This document shows, one piece after another, positions 1 through 8,259 of a DNA stretch of 64,000 nucleotides (its first letter is position 1; each line of letters opens with the position of its first letter). The stretch lies in contig NZ_AAWS01000004.1 of NCBI RefSeq assembly GCF_000169175.1, positions 186,001 to 250,000 on the forward strand, written 5' to 3'. The DNA comes from Microscilla marina ATCC 23134 (lineage in GTDB: Bacteria > Bacteroidota > Bacteroidia > Cytophagales > Microscillaceae). The notes beneath the pieces are model-generated. The model saw only the letters and a list, made by a program, of their open reading frames with translations, was not told where the DNA came from and made no database searches. A program made the position numbers and the translations under genes.

Positions 1-879
1 GCTGCTTTTGCCGGGGCTAATTTAGACGATCCTCGCCTTCGTTATTACTTTTATCGGCAGGAAACCACCAACACTACCGATGTAAATGAAAAACGTTGTG
101 TAACTCAAGATAAGCCCAGTCATTTTGCTGCCAGCGACGTGTTTTGTCAACTTACTGGACCTGGTGTCGGCTATTGGGGGCGTGACCACGGCGATGCAGC
201 GGGTATTCCACCCGATGGTTTGCTAAGAACCATATATGGAGTATACCCAGTAGGTGGCAAGTTTGATTACAGTCAAGACACAAGGGGGCGACAAGGCTCT
301 GGGGCAGGTGGTTATGGCATTGCACCTATTATGTTGTCGTCTTTTGTTGACTTCTTAAGAGCAGAAGCAGCGATTACAATGGGAACCGGTGAAGATGCAA
401 GGGCATTATTTGAAAAAGGGATGAGAGCTTCTATTGCCAAAACAATCTCTTTTGGAACACGAGATGTTGATTATAATAAAGTGTTGTTGAACGAGATAGA
501 TGACCCAAATACCAAAGAAGATGATGGCCCTGATACCTCTCCAAAACAAAAGTATGAACCAAGTACTACTGCTATTAACAACTATGTAAATGCTTTATTG
601 GCTGGCTATGACAACCCGGCAAGTTTGGGCTACACCAACCCACTTGATGTGGTGGTTTCAGAATTTTATAAAGCCGCCTATGGCAACGGAATAGACATTT
701 ACAATGCGTTTCGTCGTACTGGTTTTCCCTCACGCTTGCAACCAACTTTGATTGAAGGCTCAGGCGAAAACGGTGCCTTGATGTTTTACCCAGCTGTGTA
801 CATCAATACTAACTCCAACGCTGTACAAAGAGTTTTTGGCGAAAAAGTTTTTTGGCAAACCCTGAGTGGTCTAAAGTAA
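1..879 (+). CDS. SusD/RagB-family outer-membrane lipoprotein, C-terminal part
   Basis: The reading frame is open from the first base of the window, so the gene starts upstream; 292 residues are visible and it ends with TAA at 877-879. The text around DPRLRYYFYR and GRDHGDAAGIPPDG, followed by a helical C-terminal half, is typical of SusD-like proteins of the SusD_2 type. Such proteins sit on the cell surface and hand oligosaccharides or peptides to a SusC TonB-dependent channel, which would lie upstream of this window. The next gene is a lipoprotein in the same direction after a 75-bp gap, so a shared operon is likely. The substrate cannot be read from this fragment. Confidence 0.8.
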   Translation, partial: AAFAGANLDDPRLRYYFYRQETTNTTDVNEKRCVTQDKPSHFAASDVFCQLTGPGVGYWGRDHGDAAGIPPDGLLRTIYGVYPVGGKFDYSQDTRGRQGSGAGGYGIAPIMLSSFVDFLRAEAAITMGTGEDARALFEKGMRASIAKTISFGTRDVDYNKVLLNEIDDPNTKEDDGPDTSPKQKYEPSTTAINNYVNALLAGYDNPASLGYTNPLDVVVSEFYKAAYGNGIDIYNAFRRTGFPSRLQPTLIEGSGENGALMFYPAVYINTNSNAVQRVFGEKVFWQTLSGLK

Positions 880-954
880 AATTGACAAACAGACCCCACC
901 TTGGGTATATGCCCAAAGTTCAATGCCTCAGGGTGGGTTCATAGCAAAAAAGAC

Positions 955-1902
955 ATGAAAAAAATTATATATAGCTTTTTATCCCTTGTTGCATTAGCAA
1001 CTTTGATGAGTTCGTGTAGAAAAAATGTCAGCCCTCTTCCTGAGGCCAGGGCGGGGGCAATGGTATTGCTAGAGGCTGTAAACTCTTCTTTGTTTGACGT
1101 ACAAGACCTGCCCAACGCGAGGTATACAGGTACCTTGAGAGACCCACGCGGGAATGTAGCATCCATGGAGGTTTATGCGAAAATTACTCGATCCACCACG
1201 GCGTTTTCAGAACTGAAGTTTGTCAAAAGCATTACCAATGTAAACGGTGATTTTGAGATTACGGCTTCAGAGGTGGCAATAGCCGTGGGTACTATAGTTG
1301 ATACGTTAAAGGCAGGAGCTACCGATGATCAAACGATCAACTTAACCAGTGCTACTGATTTACAGGCAGGCGATAAAATTGACTTTATAAATCGGGTAAA
1401 AGACAAAGAGGGTGTAGAACATCAAATATCAGACATTAGCCAAAACCTCAATGGCAATGTGGGGCAAAGGTCTGCCTATGATTTTACTACCTTTGTTTCT
1501 TGTCCTTTTGTAGCAGCCAATGTAGTGGGTACCTACAGCGTAGTAGACGATCCGTTTGGTGCGGGTTTAAACAATGCCACCAGAAAGATTACCATTGAGC
1601 CTGGTTCAGGAGCAGATAAATTTATTATCAAGGATATTTTTGGACATTTTGCCGCAGGCGGAGCAAAAGAAGATAATAATTATGACGTGGTAGTGGGTGT
1701 AAACGCCGCCACAGGAGAAGTTACTGTTGAAAAGCAACATGCCTGGGACCCAGCCTTGATTAATTTGACCACTACTGATGGCACAGTCGAAGGAGCAGGT
1801 TTTGTGCTTACTTGTACAGGAGCTATTCGGCTCACACTTACACATCGGGTAAGTACCAGTACCTACCCTAATACTTATGTGTATAATTTGCAAAAAGACT
1901 AA
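955..1902 (+). CDS. Secreted lipoprotein downstream of SusD-like gene
   Basis: A 315-residue protein with a classic lipoprotein signal: Lys-Lys, a hydrophobic stretch and lipobox LMSSC, with Cys at about residue 21. I chose the ATG at 955 because the upstream extension from 901 lacks signal-peptide character. The remainder is beta-rich, with a C-terminal part beginning around GTYSVVDDPFG. Similar proteins are common as the third member of SusC/SusD loci, where they act as surface glycan- or peptide-binding accessories. That role is inferred from position; the fold is not recognised. A strong hairpin follows at 1931-1965. Confidence 0.75.
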   Translation: MKKIIYSFLSLVALATLMSSCRKNVSPLPEARAGAMVLLEAVNSSLFDVQDLPNARYTGTLRDPRGNVASMEVYAKITRSTTAFSELKFVKSITNVNGDFEITASEVAIAVGTIVDTLKAGATDDQTINLTSATDLQAGDKIDFINRVKDKEGVEHQISDISQNLNGNVGQRSAYDFTTFVSCPFVAANVVGTYSVVDDPFGAGLNNATRKITIEPGSGADKFIIKDIFGHFAAGGAKEDNNYDVVVGVNAATGEVTVEKQHAWDPALINLTTTDGTVEGAGFVLTCTGAIRLTLTHRVSTSTYPNTYVYNLQKD

Positions 1903-1930
1903 CCAAGCAATTACTTGAACATACAAATAA

Positions 1931-1965
1931 AAAACCACCTGAATCTTTACTTTAGGTGGTTTTTT
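1931..1965. terminator. Bidirectional hairpin terminator
   Basis: A 10-bp stem (AAAACCACCT / AGGTGGTTTT, 1931-1940 with 1954-1963) lies between two convergent genes. It has T-runs usable in both directions. Confidence 0.8.
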
Positions 1966-1970
1966 ATGTC

Positions 1971-2399
1971 TTACCCTTTATTGTCCTTCTTTCGGTTTTT
2001 CCAACGCTCCCTTCTCCGTTTTTGCCTTTCGGCTTCCATTTTTTTAAACTTCTTCCACTGCTTTTTATCCAGCACTTTTTTCACGCCCTTTTGGTACCTA
2101 ATGCGTAAATCCATCATTTCTTCCCGCATCATCTGGCGGTCATCTGAGTACTGCTTGCGTGCAGCCATCATTTTTGTTCGCATTTTTATATTCAATGCCT
2201 TTATTTTGCCTGTCTGGTCATCGCTTAAGCTAAGCGAATCCTTCATGCGTGCCATCATTTTGTCAAGGCGTGCTGCACGTTGTTCTGCGGTAAGTTTAGG
2301 TCGTTTTCGACGTTCGTTTTGTGCCATTAAGCCATTAGAAAGCAATAAGCCCAAGGCAAATAACAGGGCAATTATAAGGCGATTTCGGTTCATCATCAT
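1971..2399 (-). CDS. Spy/CpxP-like small periplasmic protein
   Basis: A 142-residue protein with a cleavable signal peptide (ends near LLLSNGLMAQ) and a very basic, helical, Met/Arg/Lys-rich body. LTAEQRAARLDKMM and LSLSDDQTGKIKALN fit the LTXXQ-type repeats of Spy/CpxP periplasmic chaperones and Bacteroidetes relatives such as DUF4890. Family members bind unfolded envelope proteins or tune two-component stress systems; a similar role here is inferred. It converges on the SusD locus and shares the terminator at 1931-1965. The C-terminus (KRRRERWKNRKK) is unusually basic. Confidence 0.7.
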   Translation of the reverse strand: MMMNRNRLIIALLFALGLLLSNGLMAQNERRKRPKLTAEQRAARLDKMMARMKDSLSLSDDQTGKIKALNIKMRTKMMAARKQYSDDRQMMREEMMDLRIRYQKGVKKVLDKKQWKKFKKMEAERQKRRRERWKNRKKDNKG

Positions 2400-2496
2400 G
2401 CTATTTTTGAACGGTTCATAAACATATTAGACCATTTCACCACAAGTTTGATTCCCAGGTATAGTCAGTTTTCCCAAAATAAATATTGCCCTTCTA

Positions 2497-3006
2497 CTAC
2501 TTGACAGTGAGGGGCAACCCTGACACCATAAAAATGGCCTGATCAGCTTTCCGGGCTATATATTGGTTCATCCAACCCTGCAAGTCAGTAAACTTTCGTC
2601 CTGCTTCTGTGTCAGCGTGCAACCCCATGCCTATTTCATTACTAATGATAATACCAGTAAACTCTTGTTGAATGAATAAGTCAAACTCTTGTTGTGCCTC
2701 TTTAAGCGACTGATCTACATTATATTGAGTGTCACTAAAAAAATTAGTAAGCCAAAGCGTTACACAGTCCATCACCACCACTTGGTCTTGCCAGTTATGC
2801 TTGCTTATATATTTTTCTTCTTCTACATTTACCCACTGCTCGTTGCGGTCTGCCTGGTGTCGCTCTATACGGCGCTGGTGGTCTTTGTCCCAAACCCTCG
2901 AAGTAGCTAAATATACTGGTTGTGCACTTAGCTGTAGGGCAAGGCGTTGGGCATAGCTACTTTTACCCGAACGTTGTCCGCCAGAAACATAATAAATATA
3001 AGCCAT
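2497..3006 (-). CDS. cobU: Adenosylcobinamide kinase / adenosylcobinamide-phosphate guanylyltransferase
   Basis: A 169-residue CobU, the normal family length. It phosphorylates adenosylcobinamide and then transfers GMP to it, a late cobalamin assembly and salvage step in the cytoplasm. The P-loop GGQRSGKS is at residues 9-16, and the His of IERHQADR (about residue 50) matches the His guanylylated in the Salmonella enzyme. VVVMDCVTLWLTN and ISNEIGMG are family motifs. No other cobalamin gene is in the window, which fits scavenging or a locus elsewhere. It starts 3 bp after the stop of a DUF5522-like mini-gene, so the two are probably co-transcribed. Confidence 0.92.
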   Translation of the reverse strand: MAYIYYVSGGQRSGKSSYAQRLALQLSAQPVYLATSRVWDKDHQRRIERHQADRNEQWVNVEEEKYISKHNWQDQVVVMDCVTLWLTNFFSDTQYNVDQSLKEAQQEFDLFIQQEFTGIIISNEIGMGLHADTEAGRKFTDLQGWMNQYIARKADQAIFMVSGLPLTVK

Positions 3007-3009
3007 TGA

Positions 3010-3156
3010 TCAAGACTTCTTTTTCTTAAAACCATAAGGACAATGTCTACAACCATTTTTGCAGCAATAGCCTCGTACCAGGTGATATTTGGCCGTGAAA
3101 ACATAAAAACCATTTTCAATGTAATAATCCTCGTTTTCTTTGAGTGGTTTTTTCAT
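3010..3156 (-). CDS. Small Cys-rich DUF5522-like protein
   Basis: A 48-residue gene starting MKKPLKENEDYYIENG and ending in a basic KKKKS tail, with TGA at 3010-3012. The core RGYCCKNGCRHCPYG has four cysteines and a histidine in the arrangement I know from DUF5522, suggesting a tiny metal site. Its function is unknown. The stop lies 3 bp before the cobU start on the same strand, so translation is probably coupled. Family assignment is from recall of the motif. Confidence 0.75.
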   Translation of the reverse strand: MKKPLKENEDYYIENGFYVFTAKYHLVRGYCCKNGCRHCPYGFKKKKS

Positions 3157-3239
3157 CTGTCAAAATTTTGAGTTTATTCAGCTATAAAAAGCAACTTTGC
3201 ATCAATGCTATAACCAAGCACAGGAAAATGATAAAACAA

Positions 3240-3406
3240 CTAGTACTCTAGCTTCTAAGTAGGTAAAGTAGGAATTTTGATGAGTTTTGTTCTTTGGCGA
3301 TCTTCAAAAATAGAGCATAGCCATAGCTACGTGATATTTTTTAAGAGAAGCCAAAGGGCAAAGGGTGCAAAATACCGCTTTACATATTTAGTGTCTGGAG
3401 TACTAA
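3240..3406. mobile_element. IS630-type MITE, copy 1 (167 bp)
   Basis: The left end (CTAGTACTCTAGCTTCTAAG from 3240) matches the reverse complement of the right end (TTAGTACTCCAGACACTAAA, read from 3406 inwards) at 15 of 20 positions. It is bounded by TA, the IS630/Tc1 target. The interior carries no gene but shares text with copies at 9444-9644 and 21952-22205, for example GATGAGTTTTGTT and ATAGCTACGTGA. It ends 20 bp from the phosphatase stop codon. Confidence 0.7.
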
Positions 3407-3425
3407 CCCGCTGCTCAAAAATACT

Positions 3426-4775
3426 TTATTTTTTACGTAAATCACGGGCTTTAATTTCATACTTCCACATTTCTTTACCTTTACTGTCCAATACCTTCAT
3501 AGTAAGCACCCGATTACGGCGAGGACCTTTTACTTCCATTACGGCAAAGTTTCTTACACCTACATAAGTGTTAGGCACCCTTAACGAGTTTTTTTCACCT
3601 TCACCTCTTTTGCCCGAAGCGCCCGCTGTAAAAGGAGAAATAGTGACATCATATAAGGGGTAATGAGTGTTTTGTTCCAACTTACTCAACTCGGTATGGT
3701 GGCGGTCACCGGTAAGAAAAACAACCCCTCGTACATTGGCTTCTTTGATAGCATTGATCAATTTTTGCTGCTCTACCTTGTATTTGGAATAGTTTTCTGC
3801 CCAATATGCTTTACTAAAGTCAGTGTTGTTTAATACCTGACTACCCACCACTACAAACTTAAAACTTGCCCTGCTATACTTGAGTGCTTCAATTAGCCAT
3901 TGTAGCTGACGATCACCCAGCATTTGAGGTTTTTGCAATTGTGGATTACTGGAAGTACGAAAATAGCGGTTATCCATCAAAAAAAACTGTACATCATTCC
4001 AGGTAAAAGTACCACTGATACCCCCGGCAACCCCATAGTTAGGATTCCCCCAAAACAATTTAAAAGCTTCAGTAGTCAGTTCTTTGTTCCAAAACGACCC
4101 ATCAGAGTTATCAGGGCCAAAGTCGTGATCATCCCAAGTAGCAAAGTGATGCACACTGCCCCACAATGGCTGTAGTTCGGGCAACGACCGGGTATGCGTG
4201 TAGCGTTGCATAATACCCATGCGTGAGTTCCAGTCTACTTCACGTAAATATACATTGTCGCCCCCCCAAACCATAAAATCAGGCTTTTGATCTAAAATAG
4301 TTTTAAAAATATGAAAATCGCCTCCATAAGACTTACCCGGACGGTCAACCTCAGGCTCATTGACATAAGCACAACTACCAAACACAAACTTAAAGGGAGG
4401 TGGGTCAGTACGGTATTGCCACAGCGTTTGGCTTTGAAACTTAAGCGGATAAGGACGGGGTATCAATCGGTTGTTAATATACAGTTCATACACATATTTT
4501 TTGCCTTGCGACACTTCAGCCACTACTTTGGCTACAAAACCAGTCCTGGCGTTGGTGAGCACCACAGCAGTACTCATTTTGCTTTGAGGTTTACCCTCCT
4601 TCCAATACTTAAAGTGAACTTTTGCCGCCTTCTTGGTTTGTACCCACAGCAATACCTCTTTCATAGTAGAATAACCCACCATAGGACCCGATTGTAGCAA
4701 CTTGCTTTGTGCTACAAGCGTAGATGTAGACAACACAAAAAGACAAAGCCAACAAAATTGTTTGATAACAGTCAT
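3426..4775 (-). CDS. PhoD-like metallophosphatase, secreted
   Basis: A 449-residue protein with a signal peptide (cleavage near residue 22, LVAQS). An N-terminal Fn3-like domain (about 25-125) precedes a PhoD-type catalytic domain. FGSCAY (132-137), WGGDNVYLRE (170-179), WDDHDFG (214-220) and GDRHHTEL (about 354-361) provide the usual Asp/His/Asn metal ligands. PhoD enzymes cleave phosphodiesters and phosphomonoesters in the periplasm or outside the cell. Family members can be phosphate-starvation genes, but no Pho box was identified. Upstream on this strand lie a promoter (5287-5318) and a terminator (4902-4935), so this gene could be read through a controlled leader. Confidence 0.88.
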   Translation of the reverse strand: MTVIKQFCWLCLFVLSTSTLVAQSKLLQSGPMVGYSTMKEVLLWVQTKKAAKVHFKYWKEGKPQSKMSTAVVLTNARTGFVAKVVAEVSQGKKYVYELYINNRLIPRPYPLKFQSQTLWQYRTDPPPFKFVFGSCAYVNEPEVDRPGKSYGGDFHIFKTILDQKPDFMVWGGDNVYLREVDWNSRMGIMQRYTHTRSLPELQPLWGSVHHFATWDDHDFGPDNSDGSFWNKELTTEAFKLFWGNPNYGVAGGISGTFTWNDVQFFLMDNRYFRTSSNPQLQKPQMLGDRQLQWLIEALKYSRASFKFVVVGSQVLNNTDFSKAYWAENYSKYKVEQQKLINAIKEANVRGVVFLTGDRHHTELSKLEQNTHYPLYDVTISPFTAGASGKRGEGEKNSLRVPNTYVGVRNFAVMEVKGPRRNRVLTMKVLDSKGKEMWKYEIKARDLRKK

Positions 4776-4901
4776 AATGCAACGTTTTTGAAATGTAAAC
4801 TATACAATGGTCAAAAATAGTAATTTACTGAGAGTACCTACCGTAAACATTTAACAAAATCATGCAGCTCAAAGATTATCAGATAAAAGAGGGAGGAGGG
4901 A

Positions 4902-4935
4902 ATAAAAAAGAGGTACCCACATGGTGTAGTACCTC
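4902..4935 (-). terminator. Orphan minus-strand terminator
   Basis: Read on the minus strand, an AGAGGTAC/GTACCTCT stem with an inner CAC-CAT-GTG helix is followed by TTTTTTATT. No gene on this strand lies upstream of it within 1.8 kb. It sits 127 bp before the phosphatase start. Confidence 0.75.
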
Positions 4936-5286
4936 TAACGGATCATGTTAAAGCAAACACCTTTAGCTAACATGTATCATTTAGTATAAATTATGTAATG
5001 GTTATATGGCTTGCATTGTGTTTTTGGGACAAATTTTGAGATTTACTAATTTGCGTCTGGTTTTATCAGGTTTCAAGGTTTTACTTGCAAATTGACGTAT
5101 TAGAAAGTATGTACTCAAATTTTTGCTACTGAATTGTTACAAAACAGGGGTTTTATGTGTAAAAATTTCAAATACAATAAAATCTAAGTTATCAAAGTAG
5201 CGTTTTTATTATGGGTCACACTTGATTTTACTCTAAAATTTTAGTAATTTCATATCAATTGTTATAATTGTATGAAAATATTGACT

Positions 5287-5318
5287 CAAAAGTAATATTT
5301 TATTTTTATATATGCAAA
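5287..5318 (-). promoter_or_regulatory. Bacteroidetes-type promoter, minus strand
   Basis: On the minus strand the -33 box TTTG (5318-5315) is followed by a 20-nt spacer and the -7 box TACTTTTG (5294-5287). The spacing equals that of the tRNA-Glu promoter at 35559-35590. The predicted start is near 5280, reading toward the orphan terminator and the phosphatase gene. Confidence 0.55.
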
Positions 5319-5335
5319 TTTGATAGTAATTAATT

Positions 5336-5695
5336 ATGTTATTAGGTGAAAAAATTAAAGCAGCTATAAAAACCAGAGGGGCAGACGCCGCAGAAGTAGC
5401 AGACTATGCAGGCATCAGTGTGGCAAGTTTGTATCGTATTTACAACAAAAACAGTTGTGAAGTAAAATACCTTACCAAAATTGCAGAGCACCTAAGGTAT
5501 CCTATTATGTATTTTTTAGATGATGAGCCGGAAAATATGGTAAATGAAGATCAGGAACCCTATTTGCTCACCAGCAAAAAAGAAGGAAGTGGGGTAGGTA
5601 TGGGAGAATTGATGGAGTTGGTGAAAGTATCGGCAGAAGAGCGCAAAATGTATTTAGACATCATCAAAGATTTGTCATCAAAAATAAAAGAATAA
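5336..5695 (+). CDS. XRE-family helix-turn-helix protein
   Basis: A 119-residue cytoplasmic protein. Residues 3-62 form a Cro/C1-type HTH: EKIKAAIKTRG, then the recognition helix region ISVASLYRIYNKN and YLTKIAEHL. Residues 62-95 look like a flexible acidic linker, followed by a C-terminal helix (EERKMYLDIIKDLSSKI) that could dimerise. It probably binds DNA as a regulator, target unknown. The next gene starts 56 bp downstream in the same direction. Confidence 0.75.
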   Translation: MLLGEKIKAAIKTRGADAAEVADYAGISVASLYRIYNKNSCEVKYLTKIAEHLRYPIMYFLDDEPENMVNEDQEPYLLTSKKEGSGVGMGELMELVKVSAEERKMYLDIIKDLSSKIKE

Positions 5696-5751
5696 CCATC
5701 AAAAATCAGATGAAACACCTTTTATTTAACTCTCAATTTTGCAACTAGTCA

Positions 5752-6270
5752 ATGGCCGCAGACGTATTATCCACCCAAAAATGTCCACACTGCCATAGCA
5801 AAACATTGGTCTTAGACAAGAAATGTACTGAGTGCGGCTTTCCCATAGAAGGAAGCCAAAGCCAGCAGGACACATTCTTGTCTAAAATCAAAAAAGCCCG
5901 GAAACGAGTACAAGAAGTACAATCATTCGTAAAATGGGCCATCAGCCTATTGTATTTCATAGGCATGTTATACATTTTTATTTTTTTGAGACTACAAGTA
6001 CCCTGGGGTGCCAAATGGGCAGGAGTGATGCTGGGTATGCCTTACATTACCTTAGGCATTATTGCCTCACGCTACAAACCAAGCATTATCTTTATGGTTG
6101 CTCTGGCTTTTTACCTGTTTACCGAAATTGTGCTACTCCAATACCTCCATTTACCCGTATCATTATTCAATCAACTATGGGCAAAAATAACCGTAGCCAG
6201 CATACTAATCGTAGGAAGCATAGCGGCTTACTATAGTGATAAACTAAAACAAAAAACAAAAATTAGTTAG
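5752..6270 (+). CDS. Zinc-ribbon membrane protein
   Basis: A 172-residue protein. The N-terminus has a four-Cys zinc ribbon (CPHCHSKTLVLDKKCTEC, 11-28), followed by a basic linker and four hydrophobic segments (about 47-62, 67-85, 90-112, 124-142). Such zinc-ribbon/transmembrane proteins are common in bacteria and mostly uncharacterised; I do not recognise a specific family. It likely sits in the inner membrane with the ribbon in the cytoplasm. Its last 8 bp overlap the end of the convergent thioesterase gene. Confidence 0.65.
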   Translation: MAADVLSTQKCPHCHSKTLVLDKKCTECGFPIEGSQSQQDTFLSKIKKARKRVQEVQSFVKWAISLLYFIGMLYIFIFLRLQVPWGAKWAGVMLGMPYITLGIIASRYKPSIIFMVALAFYLFTEIVLLQYLHLPVSLFNQLWAKITVASILIVGSIAAYYSDKLKQKTKIS

Positions 6271-6790
6271 GCGATGAGTCAAACAACGACTTAAGCTCTG
6301 TAGCATCATTGGGCTTCATTTTACCCGCCAAAATCAGCCTCAATTGTCGGCGGCGCAACGCCCCGTCAAACAAAGCAACTTCCTTCTCTGTTTCAGGCAC
6401 CAACTCAGGCACCATAATAGTATTGCCAGACTGATCTACCGCCACAAAAGTAAGGAAGGCCTTATTAGTTTCACGCATAGTACCCTGTGGTATATTACCT
6501 GCAGTTACCTCCAGATACACCTCCATCGATGAATTGAACGCACGAGATACATGCGCCTTAATTGTTACTACATCACCTAAAGCAATAGGCTCTTTAAACG
6601 AAATGTTATCAACCGAAGCAGTCACTACTATTCGGTTAGAGTGTTTTTGAGCCGCAATAGCCCCACAAATATCCATCAAATACATCAAATGTCCCCCCAT
6701 GAGGTTATTCAAAGTATTCGTGTCATTAGGCAATACCAGCTCAGTCATGGTGGTGAGCGATTCTGACGCCTTTTTCTTATTGAGTGCCAT
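6263..6790 (-). CDS. Acyl-CoA thioesterase, hotdog fold
   Basis: A 175-residue single-hotdog thioesterase of the YciA/BACH type, which hydrolyses acyl-CoA to fatty acid and CoA in the cytoplasm. Family signatures are LPNDTNTLNNLMGGHLMYLM (with the Asn and Gly-Gly-His/Asp region) and a VDNISFKEPIALGDVV segment followed by an acidic/hydrophobic strand. A -7 box (TAGCTTTG on the minus strand, 6827-6820) lies 30 bp upstream, without a clear -33 box. It overlaps the convergent zinc-ribbon gene by 8 bp. Confidence 0.88.
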   Translation of the reverse strand: MALNKKKASESLTTMTELVLPNDTNTLNNLMGGHLMYLMDICGAIAAQKHSNRIVVTASVDNISFKEPIALGDVVTIKAHVSRAFNSSMEVYLEVTAGNIPQGTMRETNKAFLTFVAVDQSGNTIMVPELVPETEKEVALFDGALRRRQLRLILAGKMKPNDATELKSLFDSSPN

Positions 6791-6910
6791 ATTTTATAAA
6801 AGTTTGAATAAAAATTTTACAAAGCTAAGATAAAAGCCCAAAGTTTGATCTTTATTAAAAAAGAGGGGTGAAATATTACTTACTTAAAAGTCCCGACAGG
6901 GGGCAAGCCC

Positions 6911-8259
6911 CTAGTACAATGGGGACTAAGTTCCTGATGAATTAAATTGTGACTCTACTGCCGTATCTTGTTCGTAAAATTTACGGTCTTTTGTGAATCC
7001 CTTGAATTTCCATTTCAAGGTTTTTGCAAAAAACTTGTTATAATACTGTATGTAATTCTCTATTCTTTGACACAGAACTTCTTTGGACTCGAAACTTTCC
7101 CGGCTTATGGCTTGCCTTTGTAATTTAGAAAACCAGTTTTTAATGGGATTCAGCCAGGAACAGTGTTTTGGGGTGTAAACAAACCTAACCCGGTGCGATT
7201 GATTTTCCAGAAACTTCTTACGGCTTTCCATTGACTTTAATATGCCTTTGTAGCCTTTTGTACCCAAATCACCCTCAAATTTAATCTTTTTCGTTACCCA
7301 CTTCACAAGCGAAGCTGACATGTGAGTATTTAAGTTATCAGCCACTATAACCACCTCATCCTTCTCTTGATATTTATCTGTGAGTGCTTGAGAAAGTCAT
7401 TTTCATCACGTGTGTCATATATCACCTGTTCCTACGTCAACAGCAGCCATCAGGCAAGTAGTCCCATTTTGTTTGTATTCATATTCGGTTCTTTGATTCC
7501 CATTTTTCCGGATGATTTTTCGCTCCACAGCTTGAACCCCTGTTTTTTCGTCTACACTGGCTAAATTAATTTCCCCCTGAATTGCCTTAAAAATCAAGTC
7601 GCAAACCAGCCTCACACGTGTTTTGAAAGCTTCCCAATCATCTATTACAGGAAACATCCAATATTGATTTTTATGAGGACGTATGTCCCGTTTTTTTTAA
7701 AATCCGGCTTACATAGCTAGGGGAAATCTTCTTAACAATGCCATTTTCCATAGCAAAGGATGCCAGTAAATCCCGATTCCAGTGTGTAAAAGGTATATTA
7801 AAGTCTTTGGGCTTTTTACAAGCCAAGGTTACTAAGTTTTCCTTTTCTGATAAACTAATGCGCATAGGAGCACCAGAACGGGAGTCATCAGAAAGCATCC
7901 CTAGCATTTTTGATAATAGCTTAGGAGTGCTACGTGTTTTTGCCTGCTCGTAAGCACATAACTCTTCATAACCAGTTAACCAGCGAGTACGCCATTTACG
8001 AACAGTATTTTGGGTAGTCGACAAAACTTCTGCTATCTTCATATTGCTCACGCCTTGATGAGCCAGCAAGATTATATTAATTCGCTGGAGATGGTGTTTG
8101 GAAGCTGTACGCTTATGCAAGTAGGATCTTAAAATAGATTCCTGAACAGTATTCAACTCTAATTTTTCTAAAGCTTTACCGCGACTCATTGTTAGTATAA
8201 ATTTGTACCCCACAAATGTAGTAATTTATTCTTTACTTATTTAGTCCCCGTTGTACTAG
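6911..8259 (-). mobile_element. IS630-family insertion sequence A, decayed
   Basis: The element is bounded by inverted repeats starting at CTAG: CTAGTACAATGGGGACTAAG (6911-6930) and, inverted, CTAGTACAACGGGGACTAAA (8259-8240), matching at 18 of 20 positions. IS630 elements insert at TA within CTAG, which fits both ends. It holds one broken transposase gene on the minus strand. The right CTAG is also the left end of element B. The inverted repeat resembles that of the MITE copies in this window. Confidence 0.88.
6926..8189 (-). pseudogene. IS630-family transposase, frameshifted
   Basis: Three pieces in different frames make up one IS630 transposase. An N-terminal helix-turn-helix part starts at MSRGKALEKL (8189); a middle part has VDEKTG with the first catalytic Asp (7657-7415); the C-terminal part has VADNLNTH with the second Asp (7354-6926). 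The first shift lies in a run of eight A's near 7692-7699, after which RPHKNQYW restores the family text. At least two more shifts lie between about 7354 and 7415. The normal Glu of the WLNxIE motif reads WLNPIK, so the third catalytic residue is also lost. The protein should be inactive. Confidence 0.88.

Larger units (their letters stand above)
4776..5335. other. 560-bp intergenic region holding a minus-strand promoter and terminator
   Basis: This stretch is very AT-rich and has no convincing reading frame. It holds a minus-strand promoter (5287-5318), two hairpins (one pairing CATGTTA with TAACATG at about 4946-4976) and a minus-strand terminator (4902-4935). A transcript of roughly 375 nt could run between them. 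Confidence 0.6.

Noticed and set aside
901-954. Upstream extension of the lipoprotein gene at 955
   Set aside because: It would put 18 non-signal residues before a perfect lipoprotein signal peptide.
4902-5280. Possible tmRNA or RNase P RNA because of length
   Set aside because: The sequence lacks the tRNA-like TTCGATT arm, the conserved ends and the GC content expected for either RNA.
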